A DNA stretch of 21,362 nucleotides from JBEHWX01 sp048498995. Lineage in GTDB: Bacteria > Bacteroidota > Ignavibacteria > OLB7. Position 1 is the stretch's first letter; the number at the start of each line of letters is the position of its first letter. The position numbers were made by a program, and so were the translations under genes. Shown piece by piece: positions 7,869-15,828 of the stretch. The notes under the pieces were generated by a model that did no database searches, was not told the origin of the DNA, and saw only the letters and a program-made list of their open reading frames with translations. The stretch lies in NCBI GenBank assembly GCA_048498995.1, contig JBEHWX010000099.1:1-21362 (forward strand), read 5' to 3'.

Positions 7869-9184
7869 TCGGCGATCAGGATCGAGGAATCGCCGTAGCT
7901 CAGGAAGCGATAGCCGGCTGCGAGCGCCTCGTCGTAGACCCGCTTCCAGAGATCGCGGCCGAGCAGCGCGCCGACCAGCAGGATCAGCGTGCTCCCCGGC
8001 TGATGGAAGTTCGTGATAAGCGCGTCGCACGCGGCGAAGCGATAGCCGGGCACCACCAGCAGCGCGGTCCGTCCGACGATCGCGTCCAGGCCATGCGCGC
8101 CGCGCCATCCCTCCACCGCGTCCAGCGCCTCGACCAGGCTCGGCCGCCCGCCGAGCTTCCGCTCCAGACGATACGGGTCCCACTGCTCCACCAGCGTCTC
8201 CTCCCGCTCCTCGACCTCCCCCGCGATGATTCTCACGCCGAACCAGTAGAGGCTTTCGAGGGTCCGGAGCGTGGTGGTGCCCACCAGCACGAACGGATGC
8301 CCCGTCCCCTTGTGGCGCAGTTGCGCGTGACCGCGAAGATGGTCGAGCGTCCGCCGCCCCACCACGATCCGCTCCTCGTGCATCCGATGCTCCTCGATCG
8401 ACTCCCCCTTCACCGGCCTGAATGTTCCGGCCCCGACATGGAGGGTAACCCGCTCGCTCCGCACCCCCTTGGCGTGAAGCTCCGTCAGCACCTCCCGCGT
8501 GAAGTGGAGTCCGGCGGTCGGCGCCGCCACCGCCCCCTCGTTCGTCGCGTAGACGGTCTGGTAATCCTCGGCGTCGCGCGTGTCGGCCGCCCGCTTGATG
8601 TAGGGGGGAAGCGGGATGGTTCCGATCGCCTCCAGCAGCTCGGCGAACCCGAGCTCCTCGGGAGTCCAGGCAAAGCTCACCGCATAGCCGCCGGCATCCT
8701 CCTTCCCCTGAATCGTCACCGTGAGGGTGATCGGCACATCGCCGCGGAGGATCGTCGCGGTCAGGTGATCTCCTCCCCTGATCTTGCGCGCGCCGCCGAC
8801 CATGCAGCTCCAGGAGCAGGCGCCACGCGCCGAGAGCGTGACGGCGGGATCGCGCGAGGGGGCGAACGGCTCGAGCAGGAAGAACTCCACGCGCCCTCCG
8901 GTCTCCTTGTGCATCACGATCCGCGCGCGCACCACGCGAGTGTCGTTCATCACCAGCAGGGCATCGGCCGGGATGATCGAGGGGAGATCGTCGAAGCGGC
9001 GATGCTCGATGCCGCCGCTCCGGATATCGCAGTGGAGAAGGCGGCTCCGGTCGCGCCGCTGGAGCGGGTGCGGGGCTATCCGATCCTCCGGGAGCTCGTA
9101 GTCGAAGTCGCGGAGAGAGACCTGGGGGATCTCGAACGGAGCGCCCGTGGAATCCTGAGGCTGTCGTCGGTCGTTCGTCGTCAT
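7859..9184 (-). CDS. queA: S-adenosylmethionine:tRNA ribosyltransferase-isomerase
   Basis: QueA transfers and rearranges the ribosyl part of S-adenosylmethionine onto 7-aminomethyl-7-deazaguanine in tRNA, giving epoxyqueuosine at the wobble position. Family motifs are clear: DFDYELPEDRIAPHP near the start, VMNDTRVVRARI, PTAGLHFT, GAGTFRPVK, HRMHEE, and a C-terminal NFHQPGSTLILLVGALLG followed by YRFLSYGDSSILI. At 441 residues it is longer than the E. coli enzyme (about 356) and closer to the long form seen in Bacteroidota. The frame is open to 9286. I chose ATG 9184 because MTTNDRR precedes homology and a promoter box ends four bases before it, suggesting a leaderless message. No other queuosine gene is nearby. 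Confidence 0.95.
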   Translation of the reverse strand: MTTNDRRQPQDSTGAPFEIPQVSLRDFDYELPEDRIAPHPLQRRDRSRLLHCDIRSGGIEHRRFDDLPSIIPADALLVMNDTRVVRARIVMHKETGGRVEFFLLEPFAPSRDPAVTLSARGACSWSCMVGGARKIRGGDHLTATILRGDVPITLTVTIQGKEDAGGYAVSFAWTPEELGFAELLEAIGTIPLPPYIKRAADTRDAEDYQTVYATNEGAVAAPTAGLHFTREVLTELHAKGVRSERVTLHVGAGTFRPVKGESIEEHRMHEERIVVGRRTLDHLRGHAQLRHKGTGHPFVLVGTTTLRTLESLYWFGVRIIAGEVEEREETLVEQWDPYRLERKLGGRPSLVEALDAVEGWRGAHGLDAIVGRTALLVVPGYRFAACDALITNFHQPGSTLILLVGALLGRDLWKRVYDEALAAGYRFLSYGDSSILIADRF

Positions 9185-9188
9185 CGCG

Positions 9189-9196
9189 CAAAGATA
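9189..9196 (-). promoter_or_regulatory. TAnnTTTG promoter box directly before queA
   Basis: On the minus strand TATCTTTG ends four bases before the queA ATG. It lies in a 14-base sequence (9186-9199 on the plus strand, GCGCAAAGATAGCG) that recurs exactly before rplM. No clear TTTG sits at the expected upstream distance. Confidence 0.6.
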
Positions 9197-9242
9197 GCGT
9201 CTGAAGGGGCCACCTCTCCTCCATCCACTCGTTGAAACGGGC

Positions 9243-9272
9243 GAGGCCGTCCGGCTTGAGCCGGACGGCCTC
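9243..9272 (-). terminator. Hairpin downstream of the DUF3160 gene
   Basis: GAGGCCGTCCGGC and its exact reverse complement form a 13-bp perfect stem with a 4-base loop, 110 bases past the DUF3160 stop and upstream of queA. The T-tract is weak (GTTTC about eight bases on), so it may work as a terminator or as an RNA-end stabiliser. Confidence 0.55.
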
Positions 9273-9346
9273 TTGAGCCCACGCACGTGGATCAGGCGGC
9301 GGGATGCCGATCATCGTGCGTTAGGCGAATCGGGCGCCTCGCCTTG

Positions 9347-9394
9347 GCGTGCCGCCTCGGCGTTGCGCCGAAGCGTGCCGCTTCAGCGTTGCGC
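9347..9394. repeat. 22-bp direct repeat with 26-bp period over the DUF3160 stop codon
   Basis: Positions 9347-9368 and 9373-9394 match at 20 of 22 bases, separated by CGAA. The second copy contains the last codons and stop of the DUF3160 gene; the first copy lies just after it on the coding strand. It looks like a local duplication of the gene's 3' end. Confidence 0.8.
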
Positions 9395-11950
9395 GCGGAC
9401 CAGGCTCAGCTTTCCGGTGAGGAGCGCCGAACCGACCCGCAGGCGATAGAAGTACGCCCCATCCGGCGCCGGAGCACCGGAGGCATTGGCGCCATCCCAC
9501 CGGACCGTGTAGTTCCCCCCGCCGAGCCGGGCGCTGAGGAGCGAGGCCACGAGGTTGCCGGCGGCATCGTACACGCCGACCTCGGTCGGCAGCACCGGCG
9601 CGCCGGTCGGGATGGTGAAGGAGATCGAAGTCTCCCCGGTCGTCGGGTTCGGATGGCTCGGCAGCAGCCGGATGCCGGCCGACTGCGCGGCCACCGGAGC
9701 TTCCTCCACGCCGGCGAGCGCCAGCGAGATCGTCGGCCCCTTGGCACGGCCGCTGGTGTCGGCCAGATAGATATCGGTCCAGTCCGGACGGAGCGAGGGG
9801 GCCATCGCGTAGGCGGTCTTCCACTCCTCGTCGGTCAGCCGCTTGAAGTTCGTGGTCAGATGCTCGTAGTAGCTCATCACCGGGCCGACGAACGCCATCG
9901 TCTCGCCGTTCGGCATCTCGCAGGTGACCACCGCCAAGTTCACCGGACCGGTCCCGGCGTGCAGCACCCAGCCGACCTGATTGCCGTCGGCATCGGCCGG
10001 CGCCGTGTGGACGTCGGCCACCACCATGTCCTCCTTGGCAAGATCCTCGTAGCCACGGTAGAAGATCTGCGCGTACCACCCGTCGAACTCCGTGAAGCAT
10101 CCCTTCGAGACCGAGTAGAGCATCCGACAGAGGAAATCCTTCTCGGCCTGGGAGTTCTCGGTGCCGGCCAGCTCCTTGTCGGCGATGCCGGCGAGCGTAT
10201 CGGCCACGGAGCCGAGGCCGTCGAGATAGTTCATCACGCGCGTGGCCATTCTCCCGCTCCCGAAGTCGACCGAGGCGAAGTTGGTCCGCGCGGTGCGCGA
10301 CAGCTCGGATATCGCTCTGTAGAAGTCCGGGATCGGCTCGACCAGGGAGCTCGGGAACGAGCAGGTGGGCCAGACGCTGTAGGACTGCTTCACGTAGAGA
10401 AGGTTGTCGTGACGGAGCTGCGCCCAGGAGGCCAGCTGCGTGTTCATCTTCTGCTGCCACCAGGCGGCGGTCTGCATGAACTTCGGCAGCCGGGAACGGT
10501 CGGTCGGCGCGTTCAGCGTCCTGATCGATCCGAGCCAGCCGTTGTAGATCGACTCCTTCCAGAAGGAAGGATCGTAGCCGTCGACCAGATAGCGGAGCGC
10601 GGCGAGGCTCGGCGCGTAGCCGTACTGCTTCAGCTCCGGGGTCAGAAGCTGACCGGCGGCGTTGTTGCCGAGCGCGAAAAGCACATCCAGGCTCGACGGA
10701 AGCATCCGGCGGTTGTTGCCGTTGGTCGAGATCACCTTGTCGTACACCACGCTCCCCATCACGTACGAGTCGACGGTGAAGCGCTGCCCGAACAGGAGGA
10801 ACGCCGAGGGCGGGGTGATCTTGTCACCACTCAGCGGATCGGACATCAGGATCTGCGAGTTGATCCGCTGGCCGGCGAACGGCTTGGTACGGAGCATGGC
10901 GCGGAACGCTTCGAGGCGCGCGGGGTCGAGGAGCTGGTCGGCCGAGGCGATGCCGGACTCCTGGAGAACGCCGCGAAGCTGCGGAAGCGTGACGTTGTCG
11001 GAGGAGCCGACCATGCCGTGGATGGCCACCTCGATCCGATCGAAGAGAGCCTTGGCCGCCGGCGTTCCGGCCGCATCCGCCACGAGCGCGGAGAGCACCG
11101 CCTGGCGCGTGTAATCCTCCGCGGTGCCGCCGGAGGCGGCGCCCTTCAGGCTGTCGAGCCACATCTCGGTCCTGCCGAGCCAGATCATCGCCTGGAAGTA
11201 CTGCGTCAGCGCCGGCGTTTCGGTGTAGTGGCCGCGCGGCGTGAACTGGCTGTAGTCGATCATCCTCGGCGTGGAGCTGAAGATGGTGTCGAACGTGGCG
11301 TTGCGGGCCTCCACGGATTTCAGGAGCTCGACCACGCGCGGCTCCACCTCAGGGTAGATCCCCTTCACCCGATCACCGGCCAGGAGCGAGCGCGCCACGG
11401 TGATATACAGATCGAGATCGCGCAGCGGCACCCGCATCCTCGCGTTGCCGGCGTAGCGGGCGTCGAGGCCGGGCACCTGGGCGTGCATCTTCACCAGGAG
11501 CGAATCGAGCGCGTGGAAAAGCACTTCCGCCTCGAGATCCTTCAGGATCTGATCGTAGGAGATGTGCACCGCGTGCAGGATCGCGTCGGTGGAGATGAAC
11601 ACCGGAAGGTCGCCATGGTAGATCTGGCGGAAGGGCTCCTCGAACGAGGTGAAGGACTGCCGCTCGGTTACCATGAACCCGTGGCGGTCGATGAGGGAGC
11701 GCTCGTCGGCGGTCAGCTTGAAGACGTTGTCGATCGAATCGAAGTAGCGGACGCCGGAGGAGCTCTTGCCGACCGAGCGGGCGAAGACGCCGGCCGGATA
11801 CTGATAGCCGAGCTCGTCGGCGCTCATCGTGCTTGTCGCGGAAACGAACCGACGGTAGGCGTCGAGGTCGAATGCGGTCTGTCCCCGTGCGTCGAGGCCG
11901 GCCAGCAGGCCGCCTACGAGCAGAAGCGCAAGGGCGAATCGTCGCATCAT
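9383..11950 (-). CDS. Secreted DUF3160-family protein with FlgD-like/type IX-like C-terminal tail
   Basis: This is an 855-residue exported protein. Residues 1 to about 25 form a signal peptide (MMRR, then FALALLLVGGLLAGL, with a likely cut near DARGQ). Most of the protein (about 40-740) resembles DUF3160, a family of unknown function. Segments such as FVSATSTMSADELGYQYP, STDAILHAVHISYDQIL and DSYVMGSVVYDKV are typical. From about residue 770 comes LLPSHPNPTTGETSISFTIP, then GVYDAAGNLVASLL, VRWDGANASG and PDGAYFYRL. This FlgD-Ig/sorting-tail pattern marks secreted proteins of FCB bacteria. Start at the first of two adjacent ATGs, with GGAGA six to seven bases upstream, one of the few good ribosome-binding sites here. 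The open frame upstream to 11992 is probably not translated. It stands alone between queA and the divergent methyltransferase. Confidence 0.88.
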   Translation of the reverse strand: MMRRFALALLLVGGLLAGLDARGQTAFDLDAYRRFVSATSTMSADELGYQYPAGVFARSVGKSSSGVRYFDSIDNVFKLTADERSLIDRHGFMVTERQSFTSFEEPFRQIYHGDLPVFISTDAILHAVHISYDQILKDLEAEVLFHALDSLLVKMHAQVPGLDARYAGNARMRVPLRDLDLYITVARSLLAGDRVKGIYPEVEPRVVELLKSVEARNATFDTIFSSTPRMIDYSQFTPRGHYTETPALTQYFQAMIWLGRTEMWLDSLKGAASGGTAEDYTRQAVLSALVADAAGTPAAKALFDRIEVAIHGMVGSSDNVTLPQLRGVLQESGIASADQLLDPARLEAFRAMLRTKPFAGQRINSQILMSDPLSGDKITPPSAFLLFGQRFTVDSYVMGSVVYDKVISTNGNNRRMLPSSLDVLFALGNNAAGQLLTPELKQYGYAPSLAALRYLVDGYDPSFWKESIYNGWLGSIRTLNAPTDRSRLPKFMQTAAWWQQKMNTQLASWAQLRHDNLLYVKQSYSVWPTCSFPSSLVEPIPDFYRAISELSRTARTNFASVDFGSGRMATRVMNYLDGLGSVADTLAGIADKELAGTENSQAEKDFLCRMLYSVSKGCFTEFDGWYAQIFYRGYEDLAKEDMVVADVHTAPADADGNQVGWVLHAGTGPVNLAVVTCEMPNGETMAFVGPVMSYYEHLTTNFKRLTDEEWKTAYAMAPSLRPDWTDIYLADTSGRAKGPTISLALAGVEEAPVAAQSAGIRLLPSHPNPTTGETSISFTIPTGAPVLPTEVGVYDAAGNLVASLLSARLGGGNYTVRWDGANASGAPAPDGAYFYRLRVGSALLTGKLSLVRAQR

Positions 11951-12211
11951 GGGTTCTCCAGAGAAGGACTGTTCATGGGAGTTTCGGTACACTACGATAC
12001 GTCGGCCTCACGGCGCGCCCGGAAGGGGGATGCTATATTGCGCCCCGCCTCATCCATGGGCGCTCGCGTTGGCTGCGAGGCGGCTCCCGGATGGCGCGGC
12101 ACGGCGACCGATCTGACTCCGACATGGGGCTCCGGTCGTTGACACGCTCCCCCGCCGGATGTAACCGGCCGGATGCGCGGACGACACGAGAATTGCCAGA
12201 ATCGATCGATC
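11951..12211. other. Divergent intergenic region
   Basis: These 261 bases separate the divergent DUF3160 and methyltransferase genes and should hold both promoters. On the plus strand TTGACA occurs at 12139-12144 with TA 23 bases after its first T, the same spacing as in the stronger site at 13158, but the rest of the box is poor. TATATTGCGCC at 12034 loosely resembles a TAnnTTTG box. No gene seen. Confidence 0.4.
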
Positions 12212-13132
12212 ATGAACAACGCGAGCAACGAGCCGGCCGGCCGCGCCGGCGAGCACGCCCCGGAGCAGGCCCGGACGCGCCCCTTCGCGGAGGGACGGTC
12301 CGATGAGGAAACCGCCGGAGCCGACAACGCCGGAGCCGACAACGCCGGAGCCGACAACGCCGGAGCGGTGCATCCCGAGGTCGTGGTGCGTGACTGGGAC
12401 TGGTGGAGCTGGTTTCTGCAGCGGGAGTATTACGGCAACGAGTACGAACAGCGCCTCTGGGCCCGCGCCGCCTCCGACGTGGCCCGCGCCGTCGGCGTAA
12501 AGCCCGGCATGCGGGTGCTCGACCTCGGCTCCGGCTGCGGCGAAATGGTGCTCCGCATGGCGATGCTCGGCGCCGAGGCGCACGGCGTGGAGCACTCGAC
12601 GCCCCTGGTCGAGTACTGCCGCGAGCTGGCCGCCGAGCGTGGCGTGAAGGCATCGTTCACCGCCGCCGACATGTTCAGCTTCCGGCCGGAGGGGACGTTC
12701 GATCTGATCCTCTCGCTCAACACCAGCTTCGGCTACGGCACCGACGAGCAGAACCGCGCGCTGATCTCCTCGATCGGAAGCTGGCTCGCTCCCGGCGGCG
12801 CGCTCTACCTCGACCTGATCACCGCCGACCGCGCCGTGGAGTTCGGCCACTGGACCGACCGCGTCTCCGACGGCACGCTGATCGTCGACAACACCTACGA
12901 CGAGGAGCGACGCGTGATGACCAGCTACCCGACCTGGGTCACCCCCGACGAGACGATCGCCTACGCGGCGATGGAACCGGAAGTGGTCCAGCTCTACATG
13001 CGTGCCGACCTGGAGGAGATGATGCGCGGGGCGGAAATGGTGCCGCGGCGGCTGACACGGGCGATGGGTCGGAGCTTCAAGCAGGATGAAGAACAGGCCA
13101 TAACGACCTGGATCGCGCGAAAATCCGCCTGA
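12212..13132 (+). CDS. SAM-dependent class I methyltransferase
   Basis: This is a 306-residue protein. Residues 1-55 are a low-complexity acidic leader with three copies of the pentapeptide AGADN. Motif I is VLDLGSGCG (about 102-110). Next are an acidic residue in GVEHS for the ribose, AADMFSF (motif II/III area), and DLILSLNTSFGYG followed by LAPGGALYLDL, the usual class I Rossmann order. This type (methyltransf_25/11-like) methylates small molecules or macromolecules; the substrate is not inferable. The N-terminal motif WDWWSWFLQREYYGNEYEQRL presumably forms the substrate cap. ATG 12212 was chosen over the upstream ATG at 12173, whose extra residues are not family-like; neither has a good Shine-Dalgarno sequence. 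It is followed by a 99-base gap with its own promoter, so it is probably a single-gene unit. Confidence 0.85.
   Translation: MNNASNEPAGRAGEHAPEQARTRPFAEGRSDEETAGADNAGADNAGADNAGAVHPEVVVRDWDWWSWFLQREYYGNEYEQRLWARAASDVARAVGVKPGMRVLDLGSGCGEMVLRMAMLGAEAHGVEHSTPLVEYCRELAAERGVKASFTAADMFSFRPEGTFDLILSLNTSFGYGTDEQNRALISSIGSWLAPGGALYLDLITADRAVEFGHWTDRVSDGTLIVDNTYDEERRVMTSYPTWVTPDETIAYAAMEPEVVQLYMRADLEEMMRGAEMVPRRLTRAMGRSFKQDEEQAITTWIARKSA
12314..12366 (+). repeat. 15-bp in-frame tandem repeat in the methyltransferase leader
   Basis: Three exact copies of GCCGGAGCCGACAAC (12314, 12329, 12344) are followed by an eight-base partial copy. They encode AGADN repeats at about residues 35-52. Confidence 0.95.
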
Positions 13133-13157
13133 TCGGATGGCCCCGCCGATTCGCGGG

Positions 13158-13186
13158 TTGACAGCGGGGACCGCGGGGAATATCTT
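13158..13186 (+). promoter_or_regulatory. Promoter upstream of the unknown gene/GroES-like pair
   Basis: TTGACA (13158-13163), 17 bases, then TATCTT (13181-13186) fits a sigma-70-type promoter. The same bases also fit a Bacteroidota reading: TTG, 20 bases, TATCTTCT. The start codon is at 13232, giving a leader of about 40 bases. Confidence 0.55.
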
Positions 13187-13231
13187 CTTCGAGAAACGAT
13201 TTCCCCCACACTGTCCGTCAGTTGAATCGCT

Positions 13232-13945
13232 ATGGTCGAGTCATTCGTCTCGTACATGAGACTGCTCCACTTCGCGCTCCCGGATGCGTCGCGAAGATAT
13301 TATCGCCTCTTCGGCGATCTCGAATACGATCTCTCCGCGCTCCGCGCCGAGACCGGCCTGATGACGCTTCGCCTTCGCGAGGTCAAGCGCCGGATCGCGC
13401 ACCGTTGCTTCATCTCCGAGGAGGATGAGCGCCGTATCAGCGTCACCTCCCACGAGCTGACCGAGGACCGCTATGAAAGCCTGGACGAGCTTCGGTCGCG
13501 GATCTCCTCGGCGCGCAACTTCCGCTTCGACGCCGCGCGCGAGCGGCAGGCGTACTTCCTCCTCAACGACATCGCGCACGCGATTCTCGGCATCGGCGAG
13601 AGCCTGATACGCTCCCGCGAGCTCGATACGCTCGACCGCGCCTGCGAGGCCTACGGGCGCCTCGACCTGGCCGAGCTGTTCGACATCCACGAGCACGTGC
13701 AGCCCTATCTGGCCCACCAGCGCCGCGATCACCTGGACGCCGCCGAGGAGATGCTCTGGCGCGAGCGGCTGGAGACGCTCAGCACCCGGCACCCGCTCCG
13801 CTACTGCAGCCGCATGGACGATCCGGCCTTCATCAAGCGGAGGATCGAGCATTTCAAACGAGCCATCGCCCACGAGCAGGACAAGCTGGAGCGGCTCGGC
13901 ATGAGCTATACCGCCGCGGTGCGCGCGGCACGATACAGGAACTGA
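13232..13945 (+). CDS. Unrecognised helical protein coupled to the GroES-like gene
   Basis: This is a 237-residue cytoplasmic protein that I do not recognise. It has no signal peptide or membrane segment. It is very rich in Arg, Glu, Leu and Ala. Long predicted helices with heptad-like spacing occur around residues 24-60 (LFGDLEYDLSALRAETGLM), 75-100 and 180-230 (FIKRRIEHFKRAIAHEQDK). A coiled-coil or helical-bundle adaptor is plausible. The codon and base pattern resembles its neighbours, with G/C at third positions, so the frame is likely real. The long opposing frames are shadows. It is the first gene after a promoter-like site and ends five bases before the GroES-like gene, so the two are surely co-transcribed. 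This hints at a shared role in protein folding or stress, which is inference only. Confidence 0.75.
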   Translation: MVESFVSYMRLLHFALPDASRRYYRLFGDLEYDLSALRAETGLMTLRLREVKRRIAHRCFISEEDERRISVTSHELTEDRYESLDELRSRISSARNFRFDAARERQAYFLLNDIAHAILGIGESLIRSRELDTLDRACEAYGRLDLAELFDIHEHVQPYLAHQRRDHLDAAEEMLWRERLETLSTRHPLRYCSRMDDPAFIKRRIEHFKRAIAHEQDKLERLGMSYTAAVRAARYRN

Positions 13946-13950
13946 GCAAG

Positions 13951-14334
13951 ATGGTACGCAAGGAACGGAACATTATCGTGGTCGGCGATCGCGTGCTGAT
14001 ACAGCCGGATACTTCCGACGATCGCACCGAGCATGGACTCTACCTTCCCCCCGGCGTCGGCGAAAAGGAGAAAGTGCAGACCGGCAAGGTGGTGAAGGTG
14101 GGCCCCGGCTACCCGGTGCCGAACCCGAACTTCAACGAGGACGAGCCGTGGAACGCGCGCGAGCCGGCCCGCTACATCCCGCTTCAGGCTCAGGAGGGGG
14201 ACCACGCCGTGTTCCTCCGGAAGGAGGCGTTCGAGATCGAGTACGGCGGCGAGCGCTTCGTGATCGTCTCCCAGCCGGCCATCCTGATGCTGGTCCGCGA
14301 GGAATATCACGAGGAGATCGAGAAGGGGGAGTGA
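13951..14334 (+). CDS. Divergent GroES-like co-chaperonin family protein
   Basis: This 127-residue protein has the GroES fold signature: IIVVGDRVLIQP at residues 8-19, then the mobile-loop-like GLYLPPGVGEKEKVQTGKVVKVGPG. The C-terminus is GERFVIVSQPAILMLVREE. Canonical GroES is about 95 residues. The excess is an insertion of about 30 residues (YPVPNPNFNEDEPWNAREPARYIPL) in the middle, plus a charged tail. GroES caps GroEL during folding; this variant lacks an adjacent groEL, so it is probably an accessory paralogue rather than the main co-chaperonin. It is co-directional with and five bases after the unknown helical gene. A strong hairpin follows its stop. Confidence 0.82.
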   Translation: MVRKERNIIVVGDRVLIQPDTSDDRTEHGLYLPPGVGEKEKVQTGKVVKVGPGYPVPNPNFNEDEPWNAREPARYIPLQAQEGDHAVFLRKEAFEIEYGGERFVIVSQPAILMLVREEYHEEIEKGE

Positions 14335-14362
14335 TACGGGCCGATCGGGAAGCACCAACGAA

Positions 14363-14411
14363 AAATCGCGTTGAGCGGAGGGATCACCTCGCGGCTCAAC
14401 GCGATTTCACA
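14363..14411. terminator. Bidirectional intrinsic terminator between the GroES-like gene and trxB
   Basis: AAATCGCGTTGAGC (14363-14376) pairs with GCTCAACGCGATTT (14394-14407), a 14-bp perfect stem. The 17-base loop holds a small GAGG/CCTC pairing. On the minus strand the stem runs straight into T5 (good terminator for trxB). On the plus strand a shorter T3 follows. Its position between convergent genes fits. Confidence 0.85.
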
Positions 14412-14494
14412 TTTCTCACCTCACCCTCTCACTCCCCCCCTCATCACCTCACCCCCTTCCTCCCCTGTTCTTCATTCTCAATTCTCAATTCTCC
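14408..14494. repeat. Pyrimidine-rich element directly after the trxB stop, copy 1
   Basis: The plus strand is almost pure pyrimidine plus A, with C-runs and TTCTCAA repeats, and shares TTCTTCATTCTCA (14468-14480) exactly with 21122-21134. On the trxB transcript it is a purine-rich 3' tail. Confidence 0.7.
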
Positions 14495-15544
14495 TCAACT
14501 CGTCATGCCGGAGCCGGCGATGCGGGAGAGTCCGTGGGCCTGCACCTCGAGCCAGCGCTCGGCGTCGATCGCGGCCATGCAGCCGCTGCCGGCGGCCGTG
14601 ATCGCCTGGCGGTAGACGTGGTCCTGCACGTCGCCGCAGGCGAAGACCCCCTCGATGTTCGTGTAGCTGCTCTTGCCTCGCGTCACGATATAGCCGTTGG
14701 TGTCCAGCTCGAGCTGGCCGGCGAAGACCTCGCTGTTCGGACGGTGGCCGATCGCGATGAAGACGCCGTCGGTGCGGAACGGACGGGTCTCGCCGGTGTG
14801 GGTATCGCGGAGGGTCACGCCGGTCACCTTCTTCGGGGTTCCCCCGCCGAGCACCTCCACCACGTTCGCGTTGTAGATCACCTCGACCTTCGGGTTGGAC
14901 AGGGCGCGATCCACCATGATCTTCGAGGCGCGGAACTCGTCGCGACGGTGGATCAGGGTAACCTTGCTGCAGTGCTTGGTCAGATAGACCGCCTCCTCCA
15001 TCGCCGTATCGCCGCCGCCGACGACGATCACCTCCTGGTTCCGGAAGAAGAATCCGTCGCAGGTGGCGCAGGCCGAGACGCCGTAGCCCATGTACTCGTT
15101 CTCGGACTCGAGGCCGAGCAGGCGCGCGGTGGCGCCGGTGGCCACGATGAGGGCATCGCAGGAGAAGTCACGCCCGCGATCGTTCCGGAGCTTGAAGGGG
15201 CGCTCGGAGAGATCGACCTCGACGATGTGCTCGAAGCGGGAGTCGGCGCCGAAGCGCTGCGCCTGCTTCCGGAAGATCTCCATCATCTCGGGGCCCATGA
15301 TCCCGTTCTCGAAGCCGGGGAAGTTCTCCACGTCGGTCGTGATCATCAGCTGTCCCCCCGGCTGGTTCCCTTCGAAGATCACCGGGTTCAGGTTGGCGCG
15401 CCCCGCGTAGAGGGCGGCGGTGAGCCCGGCGGGGCCGGAGCCGACGATGATCAGCTTGTGATGCTCGCGCCCGTCGATGATCTCGCCGGCATGACGCATC
15501 GGCTTGATCGCGCCGTTGCTGCCGTTGGTCTCGGTATGTGCCAT
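14495..15544 (-). CDS. trxB: Thioredoxin-disulfide reductase
   Basis: This is a 349-residue flavoenzyme that reduces thioredoxin with NADPH in the cytoplasm. The FAD-binding motif IIVGSGPAG is at about 32-40. The redox-active CATC (Cys159, Cys162) is followed by DG. The NADPH-binding motif is GGGDTAMEEA (176-185), with HRRDEFRA binding the 2'-phosphate. GVFACGDVQD near the C-terminus is the second FAD motif. The length is slightly above the usual 310-320 because of an N-terminal extension of about 28 residues; an ATG at residue 16 is an alternative start. No Shine-Dalgarno sequence or clear promoter box is visible. It is convergent with the GroES-like gene and downstream of the small unknown gene by 245 bases. 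Confidence 0.95.
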   Translation of the reverse strand: MAHTETNGSNGAIKPMRHAGEIIDGREHHKLIIVGSGPAGLTAALYAGRANLNPVIFEGNQPGGQLMITTDVENFPGFENGIMGPEMMEIFRKQAQRFGADSRFEHIVEVDLSERPFKLRNDRGRDFSCDALIVATGATARLLGLESENEYMGYGVSACATCDGFFFRNQEVIVVGGGDTAMEEAVYLTKHCSKVTLIHRRDEFRASKIMVDRALSNPKVEVIYNANVVEVLGGGTPKKVTGVTLRDTHTGETRPFRTDGVFIAIGHRPNSEVFAGQLELDTNGYIVTRGKSSYTNIEGVFACGDVQDHVYRQAITAAGSGCMAAIDAERWLEVQAHGLSRIAGSGMTS

Positions 15545-15753
15545 TGCTCTGTTGTCGATTGCGCCGCGTGCGGCCTCGGGAGTTGCGGCCGGCGGATCGT
15601 TGCGCCGCGGCCGGTGTGGTCTCTGCTGTGTGCCCCCCTTCCGACGATGGAGCGGGGAGTTTATGATACGCTCGCTCTCCGGATCCCCTCCGAGGGCACG
15701 CCTCGCGGAGATCTCTCGGAAAGCATCTCGTCGCGAGGATCCCGTCCGGAACG

Positions 15754-15828
15754 ATGCTCGTGGAAAGAATTCTCTCCGGGAAGATTCTCTCAGGAGGGAT
15801 TCTCTTCCGGGTGATCTCCGTCGCGGGG
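15754..15828. repeat. Degenerate 15-bp repeat at the 3' end of the small unknown gene
   Basis: Units of the type ATTCTCTCCGGGAAG start at 15769, 15784 and 15799, with weaker units at 15754 and 15814. The tract overlaps the last codons and stop (15790) of the small gene. The rest of the 245-base space towards trxB (15545-15753) shows no gene and no clear promoter box. Confidence 0.65.

Noticed and set aside
9185..9300. preQ1-type riboswitch before queA
   Set aside because: The promoter box leaves essentially no leader, and no such fold was seen.
12034..12044. TATATTGCGCC as a promoter box for the methyltransferase
   Set aside because: It lacks one base of the TAnnTTTG pattern, has no upstream element, and lies about 170 bases from the start codon.
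9287..12142. 951-codon plus-strand open frame
   Set aside because: It is antisense to the DUF3160 gene, which has a signal peptide, domain and ribosome-binding site; composition is shadow-like.
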